A DNA stretch of 64,000 nucleotides, from the NCBI RefSeq assembly GCF_907164575.1, contig NZ_CAJQYY010000009.1:1-64000 (forward strand). Reading direction: 5' to 3'. Position 1 is the stretch's first letter. Each line of letters starts with the position of its first letter. Below, piece after piece: positions 9,896 to 18,453 of this stretch. The position numbers were made by a program, and so were the translations under genes. Below the pieces are notes generated by a model, which saw only the letters and a list, made by a program, of their open reading frames with translations, ran no database searches and had not been told where the DNA came from. The stretch is from Paraburkholderia gardini. Its GTDB lineage: Bacteria; Pseudomonadota; Gammaproteobacteria; Burkholderiales; Burkholderiaceae.

Positions 9896-10065
9896 CGCGT
9901 TGCGGCGGCTGTGGAAACGTGCAAAGCGTAGCACGCAAGGGCGCCTCGCCGCGCGGTGGCGGCACGTGTCTTTCGACGCAACGCGCGCGCAGTGGCTGTG
10001 AGCGCGGTTACGTGACCCCGGGTCTGCCGGATACGGTCACGCATGTGCGCTGCAGGAAAACGCGC

Positions 10066-10311
10066 TTACGGGAACGAACGTGGTTTGGGAATGCCCGCGC
10101 CGTGCTCGATATCGGCGACGGCCTGACGATGCGCGGATTCGACCGCTTCGCCGGGTTCGCCGAAACCCGCGTCGCCGCCCACCGTGGTCCACGGCTGGAC
10201 AGGCTTGTCGCGATGACGGATTTCGTATTCCGCGTCCCATCGCGCGCCCTGCAGTTCGAGCGGGCGTACATGGATCGCGTACACACCGTAGAGGAAGAGC
10301 TGTTCAGCCAT
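10066..10311 (-). CDS. Small hypothetical protein, 81 aa
   Basis: An 81-residue protein beginning MAEQLFLYGVYAIHVRPLEL. It has no signal peptide or membrane segment. The N-terminal half looks beta-rich with a tryptophan pair (ARWDAEYEIRH, QPWTTVGG), and the C-terminal half is a charged helix (EPGEAVESAHRQAVADIEHG). GAGGCGAAG precedes the start. It lies about 110 bases downstream of another small gene on the same strand, and both begin with MAE. I do not recognise a named family. Balanced amino-acid composition and plausible secondary structure argue that it is real. Confidence 0.65.
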   Translation of the reverse strand: MAEQLFLYGVYAIHVRPLELQGARWDAEYEIRHRDKPVQPWTTVGGDAGFGEPGEAVESAHRQAVADIEHGAGIPKPRSFP

Positions 10312-10418
10312 CTTCGCCTCCAGCCGGTTCGTCCGGAAATGGCGTCAGCGGCAGGGAGGCCGCGGCGCCGGGGCTACATAGACCATGTGACTTTTTGCGG
10401 CGTCCAGAGTTCGCGCGG

Positions 10419-10640
10419 CTAGAGTTCAAGTTCGCCGAGGATGCGGTGGGCGAGCGCCTTGGCCTCCTCGAGCGCCTCTTCGGGCGTCGCTGACGTGGCA
10501 TCGACTTCGTAGACGGTGTTCTCCTGCTCGTCGCCGTCGTCGCGCGCGAGGGAGACGACGCCCTGATACTGGTCGCGTTTCAGCTCACGAACGGTTGCGA
10601 TCGCCGTGTAGATACCCTTGGTGTAGGTGAGCTCGGCCAT
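10419..10640 (-). CDS. Small acidic hypothetical protein, 73 aa
   Basis: A 73-residue acidic protein starting MAELTYTKGIYTAIATVREL. The pattern suggests two or three beta strands (IYTAIATVREL, YQGVVSLARDD, NTVYEVDA) followed by an amphipathic helix (TPEEALEEAKALAHRILGELEL). This is the layout of a small single-domain beta-alpha protein. The start at 10640 is preferred to 10670 because the extra ten residues are Cys/Ser-rich and unlike the rest, and GGAG lies upstream. The function is unknown. It is upstream of the 81-residue gene on the same strand. Confidence 0.7.
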   Translation of the reverse strand: MAELTYTKGIYTAIATVRELKRDQYQGVVSLARDDGDEQENTVYEVDATSATPEEALEEAKALAHRILGELEL

Positions 10641-10753
10641 GATGCAACTCCGGCAAGTGGGAGATTCCATCGTAGCACGCAGATCGCAGCCTTACCGGCG
10701 CGTAACCATGCGCGCACCGGGACGCGCGTGATCTGTCGCCGGTGCGGTTCTTC

Positions 10754-11668
10754 CTATTCTTTCAGCAACGCGACGACTTCGTCGAGCGTCGGCGAATGCG
10801 CGCCGGAATGCCGGCATGCCGCGGCGCCCGCCGCCAGCGAAAACGCCAGATGTTCGGGCCACGTGCGCCTCGGCGCGGTCATCAGGCTGAACAGCAGGCC
10901 GCCGATCGACGCATCGCCGGCACCGACGGTGTCGGCCACTTCGACACGCGGCGGCTGGTCTTCATACACCGCATCGCCGACGAGGAGCGTCGACGTTTCC
11001 GGCCCACGCGTGACGAGCACCGTCGCTGACGGATTCAGCGCGCGCAGCTGCGCGAGCGCGGCGGCTTCGTCATCCGTTTTGAACAGCAGACGCAGGTCTT
11101 CGTCGGAGACCTTGATCAGGTCGGCGAGCGCGGACATCTTGCGCAGGATCGGCTCGTAGCCGTGTTCCATCAGGTTGCGGTAGTTCGGGTCGTAGCTGAT
11201 CTTCACGCCGCGCGCGCGCAGGTCGGCGGCGAGCGTCGCGAGTGTGTCGCCAAGCGGCTGGCGCACGAGGCTGATGCAGCCGAAGTGCGCCCACTTCACC
11301 TGCTCCATCCAGCCCTGCGGCAGCAGCGACGGATCGAACGCGAGATCGGCGCTGTTGTCGCCCATGAAGAAGTAGGTCGGCGGATGCGTCTCGTGGACGA
11401 TCGCCAGCAGCGGCGAGCGGTCGAAGCGCTGCATGAAGCGCATGTCGAGGTCGGCCGCGACGCTCGCGTTCCAGATCGCGTCGGAGAAGCAGTCGTTGCC
11501 GAGCGCGCCCACCGAGGCCGTGCGCAGCCCGAGCCGCGCGACGGCGCGCGCGACGTTCCAGCCGGCGCCGCCTGGCACGGAGAGCCAGCGCGAGTCGTCG
11601 GTGCGGACCATGTCGGTCAGGATGTCGCCGGCGGAAACGAAGAGGGGAAATTCGGTGCTCGTTGTCAT
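10754..11668 (-). CDS. PfkB-family sugar kinase (probable fructokinase)
   Basis: A 304-residue ribokinase-superfamily kinase that probably phosphorylates fructose or a related sugar with ATP. The N-terminal PfkB signature region is GGAGWNVARAVARLG (residues ~32-46). The C-terminal signature DTVGAGDASIGGLLFSL (~240-256) contains the catalytic base in GAGDA. It is the last gene of a three-gene operon. Its ATG lies five bases after the stop of the epimerase/isomerase, so coupled translation is likely. In that context the isomerase would make fructose or a similar ketose and this kinase would trap it. Substrate specificity cannot be read from sequence. Confidence 0.88.
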   Translation of the reverse strand: MTTSTEFPLFVSAGDILTDMVRTDDSRWLSVPGGAGWNVARAVARLGLRTASVGALGNDCFSDAIWNASVAADLDMRFMQRFDRSPLLAIVHETHPPTYFFMGDNSADLAFDPSLLPQGWMEQVKWAHFGCISLVRQPLGDTLATLAADLRARGVKISYDPNYRNLMEHGYEPILRKMSALADLIKVSDEDLRLLFKTDDEAAALAQLRALNPSATVLVTRGPETSTLLVGDAVYEDQPPRVEVADTVGAGDASIGGLLFSLMTAPRRTWPEHLAFSLAAGAAACRHSGAHSPTLDEVVALLKE

Positions 11669-11673
11669 GGTGG

Positions 11674-12948
11674 TCACCGTGCGGATTCGACAGGCGCGTC
11701 GGCCAGTGCGTGCGTCAGCACTTCGTAACACGCGCCCATCGTGTGATAGTCGGTCTTGCCGGCCGGGCTCTTTTCGTCGCTGTACTTGCGGTTGTCGCAC
11801 GTGAGAATGCGATACCACGCACCATGACGATGGTCGACGAAGTATGCCCAGCTGTAACGCCAGACTTCGTCATACCAGTCCCAGAAGCGCTCGTTGCCCG
11901 TGCGTTTGCCGAGCAGCGCCGCCGTCGCGAAGGTTTCGGCCTGCACCCAGAAGTACTTGTCATGATCGCAGACTGTACGGTCCGGGCCGAAGCCGTAGTA
12001 CAGGCCGCCGTGGTTTTCGTCCCATGCGTGCGTCATCGCGGCGTCGAAGAGTTCGATGGCGCGCGGCAGCAGCCACGGCAGCGGACGATGACGTTCGAGA
12101 ATCAGCAGCAGCTTCGCCCATTCTGTCTGGTGGCCCGGCTGGAAACCCCACGGACGGAAGATGTTCGAGCTGTCTTCCTCGTTGTAATGCCAGTCCACCG
12201 ACCAGTCCGCGTGGAAATGTTCCCACACCAGACCTTGCGACAGCTTTGCCTGCCGCAGCGTGATATTCGACGCGACGCGCTCCGCCCGGTCGAGATACAC
12301 GAGATGTCCGGTCGCTTCGTACGCGGTCAGGAGCGCCTCGGTAGTGTGCATGTTCGCGTTCTGGCCGCGATAGCTCGATACGTGCCAGTCGGCCGATGCT
12401 TCGTCAGCGTAAAGACCGGCGGCGGCGTCCCAGAAGCGGTGTTCCATCAGTTCGAAGGTCGCGGCGATCATCGGCTTCGCTTCCTCGATGCCCGCCATCG
12501 CCGCATGCGAATACGCGAGCAGCACGAACGCGAGGCCATAGCAGTGGCGCGTCGAATCGAGCACGCGCTTGTGGCCGTCGCGCCATTCGAGCTCCCAGTC
12601 GTAGCCTTCGTGCTGGGCGTCCCAGTGCGCGTCGCGCAGAAAACGCATGCCGTGGCGTGCGTATTCCAGATGCTGCGGGTCGCCGAACTGGCGGTATGCC
12701 ATCGCGTAGTTGAAGACGTAGCGGCAGCTGCTTACCAGGTGGCGCGTGGTTTTGTCGTAGATCGAACCGTCGTCGCGGAAGAAGTGGAAGAAGCCGCCAC
12801 CTGGATCGAGCACGTTCGGCGCGTAGAAGCGCAGCGTGTCCTTGATGTGCGAAAGCAGGAATTCCGGTTCGCGGAAGCTGGCGACGGGCGGCACGGGCAC
12901 CGGGGCTTCGGCGTGAGGGTTGGCGTGATTCAGGTCGGGTTGCGTCAT
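11674..12948 (-). CDS. AGE-family sugar epimerase/isomerase
   Basis: A 424-residue (alpha/alpha)6-barrel enzyme of the N-acylglucosamine 2-epimerase / mannose isomerase superfamily. Characteristic segments are the His-rich RHCYGLAFVLLAYSHAA, the NANMHTTEALLTAYEATG stretch, and WGFQPGHQTEWAKLLL with the catalytic-region histidine; HDKYFWVQAE follows near the C-terminus. Length and context (LacI regulator upstream, PfkB kinase downstream) favour an aldose-ketose isomerase such as D-mannose isomerase over a sialic acid pathway epimerase. Its ATG overlaps the regulator's stop by four bases. The very long frame extending further upstream is overlap with the regulator gene and is not part of the protein. 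Confidence 0.88.
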   Translation of the reverse strand: MTQPDLNHANPHAEAPVPVPPVASFREPEFLLSHIKDTLRFYAPNVLDPGGGFFHFFRDDGSIYDKTTRHLVSSCRYVFNYAMAYRQFGDPQHLEYARHGMRFLRDAHWDAQHEGYDWELEWRDGHKRVLDSTRHCYGLAFVLLAYSHAAMAGIEEAKPMIAATFELMEHRFWDAAAGLYADEASADWHVSSYRGQNANMHTTEALLTAYEATGHLVYLDRAERVASNITLRQAKLSQGLVWEHFHADWSVDWHYNEEDSSNIFRPWGFQPGHQTEWAKLLLILERHRPLPWLLPRAIELFDAAMTHAWDENHGGLYYGFGPDRTVCDHDKYFWVQAETFATAALLGKRTGNERFWDWYDEVWRYSWAYFVDHRHGAWYRILTCDNRKYSDEKSPAGKTDYHTMGACYEVLTHALADAPVESAR

Positions 12949-13931
12949 GGCTTTTTCACCGAAGTGCTGGCACGGGCGATGAGTTGAACAGGCAGGCGGA
13001 CTTCCGTTTCGGCTGGCGCGTCTTCGAGCAGCAGCTCGACGCCGCGCCGGCCGAGCGCTTCCTTGTCGACGGCGATCGTTGACAGTGGCGGCGTGGCATG
13101 TGCCGCGGCGGGAATATCGTCGAAACCGATGATGGCGATGTCTTCCGGCACGCGCAGGCCGCGCGCCAGACAGACGCGCATCGCGGCGAGCGCGGCGGCG
13201 TCGTTGTAGGCGAATACGGCGTCGACGCGCGGGCCCGGTGCGTCGAGCAGACGCGCCATCGCCTGCGCGGCGCCGGTGTCGGGATCGAGGCCGGCGTCCA
13301 TCGCGACTTCCAGCGACGGGTCGAACAGCAGCCCCGCCTCGAAGAACGCGCGACGGTAGCCGAGCGCGCGCTGCGCGATGCTGAAATGCGCGAGCGAGCC
13401 GCCGATGAACGCGATGCGTGTGCGTTTCTGCGCGAACAGATGCCGCATCGCGAGTGCCGCACCTTCGGCGTTGTCGAGATTCACCGAACGCAGGCCGGGT
13501 GCCCACAGATCGATCAGCACGAGCGGCCGCTGCATCGCGACGAGCGTGGCAAGCGTCTCCGGTTCGACAAACCCGGCGACGGCGACCGCGTCCGGCGAAT
13601 GGACACGCATCTGCTGGATCACGTCCTCGGTCGGGCCGGCCGTCAGCAGCGACGGCACGATGCCGCGCTCGCGGCACGCGTCCTCGACACCGTGCAGCAC
13701 GTGCGAAAAGAACGGGCTGACGGTGAAGTTGTTGTGCTGGCGATGCAGCAGGAACGTGAGCCGGCGGATACGCGGACGCAGTTGCGCGGCGTCGTAGCCG
13801 AGCTGTCGCGCGGCCTCGACGACACGCAGACGCGTGGCATCGGAGAGACCGGGCTGATTCTTCAGCGCGCGTGAGACAGTGCCGATCGACACGCTGGCAG
13901 CGCGCGCGACGTCACGGATGGTAGTCCCCAT
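12945..13931 (-). CDS. LacI-family transcriptional regulator of the sugar operon
   Basis: A 328-residue repressor. The N-terminal helix-turn-helix is typical (TIRDVARAASVSIGTVSRAL, residues 4-23). It is followed by the hinge and a periplasmic-binding-protein-like sugar-sensing domain to the end, with the characteristic IIGFDDIPAA near 270. It is the first gene of the operon with the isomerase and kinase and overlaps the isomerase start by four bases (ATGA). Autoregulation through the palindrome 140 bases upstream is an inference. The effector is probably the operon's sugar or its phosphate. Confidence 0.92.
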   Translation of the reverse strand: MGTTIRDVARAASVSIGTVSRALKNQPGLSDATRLRVVEAARQLGYDAAQLRPRIRRLTFLLHRQHNNFTVSPFFSHVLHGVEDACRERGIVPSLLTAGPTEDVIQQMRVHSPDAVAVAGFVEPETLATLVAMQRPLVLIDLWAPGLRSVNLDNAEGAALAMRHLFAQKRTRIAFIGGSLAHFSIAQRALGYRRAFFEAGLLFDPSLEVAMDAGLDPDTGAAQAMARLLDAPGPRVDAVFAYNDAAALAAMRVCLARGLRVPEDIAIIGFDDIPAAAHATPPLSTIAVDKEALGRRGVELLLEDAPAETEVRLPVQLIARASTSVKKP

Positions 13932-14260
13932 GTACGTATGGCTGGCCGGGAAGGCCGCTGGTTTCGAGTCCGGAGATTGTATAGTAAAACGGACTCAGGA
14001 AAACCCGTTCGTCACGGTGTTAACCCGTGTAAAGCACTGTATTTAATGGCTGATATCAAGCTTTTATGTGTTTAGTAAAATCAACTAAACGAGCTGTTGC
14101 AGTGCATTTTCGACGGGCGTGTGCAGGCGGGCGCATCCCCACGATGCCGGGTTGTCGTGTCAGTCTGATGTGATATCCGGGTCGGACGGCAGCGCGTTCG
14201 TGGCGCTTGCCGTGGGTGCGTGCGGGTAGCTTCGGGTGGCCCTGGCCGTTCAGCTGCCGC
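13932..14260. promoter_or_regulatory. Upstream region of the LacI sugar operon
   Basis: A 329-bp AT-rich gap that holds the promoter of the LacI operon. It contains the octamer TAGTAAAA twice (near 13982 and 14073). The second copy lies inside a perfect inverted repeat described separately. TGATATCA occurs at 14051. No small gene is evident. Confidence 0.5.
14070..14090. promoter_or_regulatory. Candidate operator (7-7-7 palindrome)
   Basis: GTTTAGT at 14070-14076 and ACTAAAC at 14084-14090 form a perfect inverted repeat around a 7-base spacer. Its position upstream of a LacI-type regulator gene, and its AT-richness in GC-rich DNA, suggest an operator. It lacks the central CG usual in LacI sites, so a different regulator is possible. 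Confidence 0.45.
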
Positions 14261-16096
14261 TCATGCTGGCGATTCGATGCGCCCGCGCAGCAGCGCCTCG
14301 CTCTCGGCGCTGTCGATCAGCACGAAACCCGAAGGCTCCTGTTTCGCCCGACGCTTCGCCAGTGCCGCAACCGAGGCGATCTCCTCGCTCGTATAGAGCG
14401 CGGCATCGCTGTCCGGTTTCACGCGCACGCTGCCGATCGCCATCGTCACGAAGCTGAAGAACGTCGGATTGCCGCGCCGGTCTTCGCCGTGGATGCCGCC
14501 CGCCAGCCGGTCGGCCGGTGCGTAGAAACGCTGCGCGCCTTCGTTGAAGGCGTGGATCGCGTCCATCGCGCGTTCGAGCCAGTCTTCGCTCTGGAACAGG
14601 ATCAGGAAATCGTCGCCGCCGACGTGCCCGAGAAAATCGCGCGTCGGGTCGCAGACGTCGGCGAGCACGGCGGCCGCGAACTTCAGCACTTCGTCGCCCT
14701 GCCAGTAGCCGTATTCGTCGTTGAACGGCTTGAAGTGGTTCAGGTCGACGTAGCACGCGCAGAACGCGGCGTTGTTGTTGAGGAGCCGCCCGATGTGCGA
14801 GCTGATCGGAATGTTGCCCGGCAGGAACGTCAGCGGATTCGCGTAGCGCGCCGCCTCGATGCGCACTTCCGTGACCGCGCGCACGAGTTTCTCGCCGGTG
14901 CCGAGGCCGGCATATCTGCCGTTATCGGTAATGACGAAGCCGTCGGCCAGATACCGCTGGTCGTCGCTCGCGAGCAGTTTCGCCATCTGCTCGACGGTCA
15001 TCGATTTTTCGATGACGAAGGGCGACGCGTTCGCGAACAGCAGGCACGGGCGCTTGCCGAACAGTTCGCGGTGATACGGCAGCGCGTAGCGGTCCATGAA
15101 TGCGCGGCGATTGATGAGCGCGACCGGCTCGTCGTTCTCGACGACGGCAAGGGCGTGCAGGTCCGGCAGGCGGTTGAAGAGATCGAGCACGTCGTTATTC
15201 GTCGCTTCGCGCGGCAGCGCGGGCGCATGCACCAGCATCCTGTCCGACGCCATGCCGCCCGACGGCGATGCGCTCACGGTACGTGTCGTCTCCGGGAACA
15301 CCGCGATGTGATGCGCGCGGATGGCCTCGCGGGCGTCGTCGCTGACAAGGCGCGACGGCTGCGCGTGCGGACGTCCGAAGAAATACCCCTGCCCGCAACC
15401 GATCCCCATGTCGCGCACGACGATCAGGTCCGCTTCGTTCTCGATGCCCTCCGCGACGAGCCGCGCGCCGCTCGCGTTCGCGAAATGCTGCATCGCCTTG
15501 ACGGCTTCGAACTTGAGCGGATCGCTCGCGATGTCGTGAATGAAGAAGCGGTCGATCTTCACGACGTCCGGTTGCAGGCGCACCCACAGGTTCATGCTCG
15601 CGTTCGCCGTGCCGTAGTCGTCGAGCGCGAACTGCGCGCCGGACGAACGCAGCGCCTGGATGATCGGCAGGAAGCTGCCGATGTCCGGAATCGCGCTTTG
15701 TTCTGTCAGTTCGATCACGATCCGGTTCGCCGCGACGCCCGACTGTCGCAGAAGCGAAAGCGTGCTTTCACGTGCGTCGGCGAGCGCGCGGATGGCGCCG
15801 GCGCTGAAGTTGAGAAACAGCTTGCCTTCGCATTCGAGGCGCGCGAATGCGTCGATGCATACGTGCGCGGCGGCGCGTTCGAGTGCGATCGCGCAGCCTT
15901 CGGCCGTCGCCTGCGCGAAGAGCGCGTGCGGCGCTTCCAGCGGCGAGCCGGACGGACCGCGGATCAGACCTTCGTAGCCGAGGATCGTCCCGTCGTCGAA
16001 ATCGACGATGGGCTGGAACACCGCGGACAGATCGCGACGGGCAATCAGATCTTCGATGCCCGACGAGGGCTGGCCGAGGGGCGAGCGAACAGACAT
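14261..16096 (-). CDS. EAL-CBS-GGDEF c-di-GMP turnover protein
   Basis: A 611-residue soluble protein. The EAL domain (~20-250) has EGL at 42-44, Asn96, the Glu in IELTEQ (~129), the Asp pair at 159-160, Lys180, Glu217 and Gln236, so phosphodiesterase activity is likely. A CBS-pair-like region occupies ~290-410 (LPDLHALAVVENDEPVALINRRAF, then ADGFVITDNGRYAG). The C-terminal GGDEF domain (~440-590) has DLNHFKPFND and the signature GGDDF at 493-497, where the canonical Glu is Asp. CBS pairs usually bind adenosyl nucleotides, so the protein may couple energy state to c-di-GMP. It is a single-gene unit. Confidence 0.92.
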   Translation of the reverse strand: MSVRSPLGQPSSGIEDLIARRDLSAVFQPIVDFDDGTILGYEGLIRGPSGSPLEAPHALFAQATAEGCAIALERAAAHVCIDAFARLECEGKLFLNFSAGAIRALADARESTLSLLRQSGVAANRIVIELTEQSAIPDIGSFLPIIQALRSSGAQFALDDYGTANASMNLWVRLQPDVVKIDRFFIHDIASDPLKFEAVKAMQHFANASGARLVAEGIENEADLIVVRDMGIGCGQGYFFGRPHAQPSRLVSDDAREAIRAHHIAVFPETTRTVSASPSGGMASDRMLVHAPALPREATNNDVLDLFNRLPDLHALAVVENDEPVALINRRAFMDRYALPYHRELFGKRPCLLFANASPFVIEKSMTVEQMAKLLASDDQRYLADGFVITDNGRYAGLGTGEKLVRAVTEVRIEAARYANPLTFLPGNIPISSHIGRLLNNNAAFCACYVDLNHFKPFNDEYGYWQGDEVLKFAAAVLADVCDPTRDFLGHVGGDDFLILFQSEDWLERAMDAIHAFNEGAQRFYAPADRLAGGIHGEDRRGNPTFFSFVTMAIGSVRVKPDSDAALYTSEEIASVAALAKRRAKQEPSGFVLIDSAESEALLRGRIESPA

Positions 16097-16267
16097 GAGC
16101 AGGGTTGCCGAAACGAGTGGACTGTCGGCTTAACGGCCGCGGCGGGTAGCAATTAAGTGAATTTTTGGTGAAGCTTTGCACTGCAATGGTGCGTGATGGG
16201 TGTGTGATGGATGTCACTGACTATGCCATCCGGCCGAGGTGACGGCGGGCGCGGCGTCGCGTGAAAT

Positions 16268-16294
16268 AACAAAAAAGCCGCACACGGCGGCTTT
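16268..16294 (-). terminator. Rho-independent terminator of the bile acid symporter-like gene
   Basis: An 8-bp stem (AAAGCCGC/GCGGCTTT) with a 5-nt loop. Read on the minus strand it is followed by TTTTTTGTTATT. It lies ~80 bases after the transporter stop. Confidence 0.85.
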
Positions 16295-16375
16295 CCAGTT
16301 TCACGAGGGGTTGTTGCCTCGTCGTACTCTCGCTCAGGAGATCTCATGGTTCATCTGTTCGACGCATCCATCCGC

Positions 16376-17401
16376 TCAGCGGCGCGCAACCGCGGCTGGT
16401 CGGGCTTCCTTGCTGGCGGCGCGCTTCTCGGGGCTGATATCGCGGGCGCCCCAGCGCTGCGCGAGCGCCGCACACACCATCAGCTGGATCTGATGGAACA
16501 ACATCAGCGGCAGCACCACCGCCCCCACCGAATGCGAAGCAAAAATCACCTTGGCCATCGGCACACCGGCCGCGAGGCTTTTCTTCGAACCGCAGAAGAT
16601 GATCGTGATCTGATCCGCGCGGTTAAAGCCAAGCCGCTTGCTGACGAACATCGTGAGCGCGAGCGCGATAGCGAGCAGCACCGCACACACCACGAGGAGG
16701 CCTGCCAGGGCGGCGAGCGGAATGTGATGCCAGAGGCCTTCGTTCACGGCCTCGCTGAAGGCGGCATACACCACGAGCAGGATCGAGCCCTGGTCGACGA
16801 ACTTCAGCACGCCGCGATTACGCTCGATCCACCGGCCGATCATCGGGCGCAGCAGCTGCCCGGCCACGAACGGCACGAGCAGTTGCAGCACGATGCTCCA
16901 CACCGTGTGCCAGGCCGAAGTGCCGCCGGCAGCCTGGTTCGTGATGACCACGCTGACGAGCGCGGGCGTGATGAAGATTCCGAGCAGACTCGAAGCAGAC
17001 GCACTGCACACCGCGGCGGGCACGTTGCCCTTCGCAATCGAGGTGAACGCAATGGAGGACTGGACCGTCGATGGCAGCGTGCAGAGGAAGAGAACGCCCG
17101 CATAGAGCGCCGGCGTGACGAGCGGCGAAAGAAGCGGTTTGAGCGCGAGGCCGAGCAGCGGAAAGAACGCGAACGTGCTTAGCAGTACCACCAGATGCAG
17201 CCGCCAGTGCGTTGCGCCCGCAACGATCGCCTCACGCGACAGTTTCGCGCCGTGCAGGAAAAACAGCAGCCCGACTGCAATGTTCGTTAGCCAGTTGAAC
17301 GCAACGGCTGCCTGGCCGTGAACAGGCAGCAGACTAGCCAGAATGACGGTGCTGACGAGGCACAGCGTGAAATTGTCGGGAAGCAGTTTAGGGCGGGCCA
17401 T
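16376..17401 (-). CDS. Bile acid:sodium symporter family transporter (YfeH-like)
   Basis: A 341-residue inner-membrane protein of the SBF-like (bile acid:Na+ symporter, BASS) family with about ten transmembrane helices. Conserved parts include FFLHGAKLSREAI (residues ~45-57), the LPSTVQSSIAFTSIAKGNVPAAVCSAS stretch, and the late IIFCGSKKSLAAGVPMA motif. The start at 17401 gives the normal family N-terminus (MARPKLLPDNF); the longer frame would add 44 Cys/His-rich residues. The substrate in bacteria is usually an organic anion rather than bile acid. It is followed by a strong terminator and is monocistronic. Confidence 0.9.
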   Translation of the reverse strand: MARPKLLPDNFTLCLVSTVILASLLPVHGQAAVAFNWLTNIAVGLLFFLHGAKLSREAIVAGATHWRLHLVVLLSTFAFFPLLGLALKPLLSPLVTPALYAGVLFLCTLPSTVQSSIAFTSIAKGNVPAAVCSASASSLLGIFITPALVSVVITNQAAGGTSAWHTVWSIVLQLLVPFVAGQLLRPMIGRWIERNRGVLKFVDQGSILLVVYAAFSEAVNEGLWHHIPLAALAGLLVVCAVLLAIALALTMFVSKRLGFNRADQITIIFCGSKKSLAAGVPMAKVIFASHSVGAVVLPLMLFHQIQLMVCAALAQRWGARDISPEKRAASKEARPAAVARR

Positions 17402-17934
17402 CTCGGGAATCTCGAAGCAATAGATGCAGTGTGACGCGAAAAACGCTGGCGCGTGAACAGGAGCGCCGATCACGAAAGGCAAACAATGGAAACGCCTATT
17501 GTCCGGCGTTCTCGATTGAATATGCAAATTCATTTGATGAATCGATTAATGCGTATTGAGCATGTTGCAAGCGCACGACGCCTCTCTGGTTGCAGGTGCG
17601 ATTTCGTCAGACGCAATGCATTCGGTCGGATTTACTGACTGGTTCTGGCGTGCCGTATCAGGGGTGCTGGACGCCCGCAGTTCACTTCCCGGAGAGCCTT
17701 GCCGTATGCGCTTTTTCACGAAAAACCCTGCCGTAACATGGTGTTACAACCCTTCCGGTGGCATAACATTTTTTGGCTCGACACGTCGGATGGCCGCCCA
17801 TAAATTACTGCTCACAGGCTATTGGGAAGTCGTCAGGCCCGGCGCTGCGTCGCTGGCGTATCCGACTCTCAAATCAGGTTCCGCCGATGCTCGAACGGCG
17901 AACCTGTGGCGGGTTGTCGAGCAGGTGAAGGATC
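17402..17934. other. Divergent intergenic region, 533 bp
   Basis: This gap separates the transporter and the exported protein gene. It is more AT-rich than its surroundings. It contains the inverted repeat GTAACA-TGG-TGTTAC at 17733-17747 and a further TAACA at about 17764. Open frames that cross it on the plus strand have poor composition and overlap the next gene; I do not call them. Confidence 0.4.
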
Positions 17935-18453
17935 GTGAACGCAGGGTATTCGAAAGGGTTGCGCTGGCTGCTGGGCGTGCTGTTTGCGCTCATGGCTACG
18001 CTCGCCTTTGCGAAACCTTCGTCTGCCCCGCGCGGCGACGTACCTCGCGGTACTGCTCACAGCGGCGGGTTCTTCCGCCCGGTGCAGCAGAGTGCACCGG
18101 GCGGCGGTCACTGGTACGGCCTGCAACCCGGTACACGCGTCAGCCCGGGCGACCGCAATTTCGGCACGGCTCGTCGCCCGGCATCGGCGTATAGCGGCTT
18201 GCCGCACCTCGCCGCACAGGATCGTTCGTTCCGCGCCGACGGCGAACCGGTCCGTTACGCGGGTGCGATCACGCCGGTGAGTGCCGAAGGTCGCGCGGTG
18301 CCGCGTCCTCCCGTCAACGCACCTGTTGTCCGCACCGGATCGATCCGTGCCGACGTCGCCCGCTATAACGAAGAACGCGGGGCCGTGCGCTCCATTCCCC
18401 ATCCGCCGGATGACGTTCCCCGTCCTCCACCGCCCTCGCCGTATCGCAATTGA
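17935..18453 (+). CDS. Exported Pro/Arg-rich hypothetical protein
   Basis: A 172-residue protein with a clear signal peptide: basic n-region (NAGYSKGLR), hydrophobic core WLLGVLFALMATLAFA and a probable cleavage after AFA (about residue 26). The mature part is rich in Pro, Arg, Gly and Ser, has no obvious fold, and ends in a Pro-rich tail (PPDDVPRPPPPSPYRN). It starts with GTG preceded by GTGAAGGATC. A 7-bp hairpin (CTGCAGC/GCTGCAG, 18464-18482) follows the stop. I do not recognise the family. The disordered composition suggests a periplasmic or envelope-associated protein. Confidence 0.65.
   Translation: MNAGYSKGLRWLLGVLFALMATLAFAKPSSAPRGDVPRGTAHSGGFFRPVQQSAPGGGHWYGLQPGTRVSPGDRNFGTARRPASAYSGLPHLAAQDRSFRADGEPVRYAGAITPVSAEGRAVPRPPVNAPVVRTGSIRADVARYNEERGAVRSIPHPPDDVPRPPPPSPYRN

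Noticed and set aside
12949-13677. N-terminal extension of the epimerase frame
   Set aside because: It runs antiparallel in reading phase through the LacI-family gene; the ATGA overlap fixes the true start at 12948.
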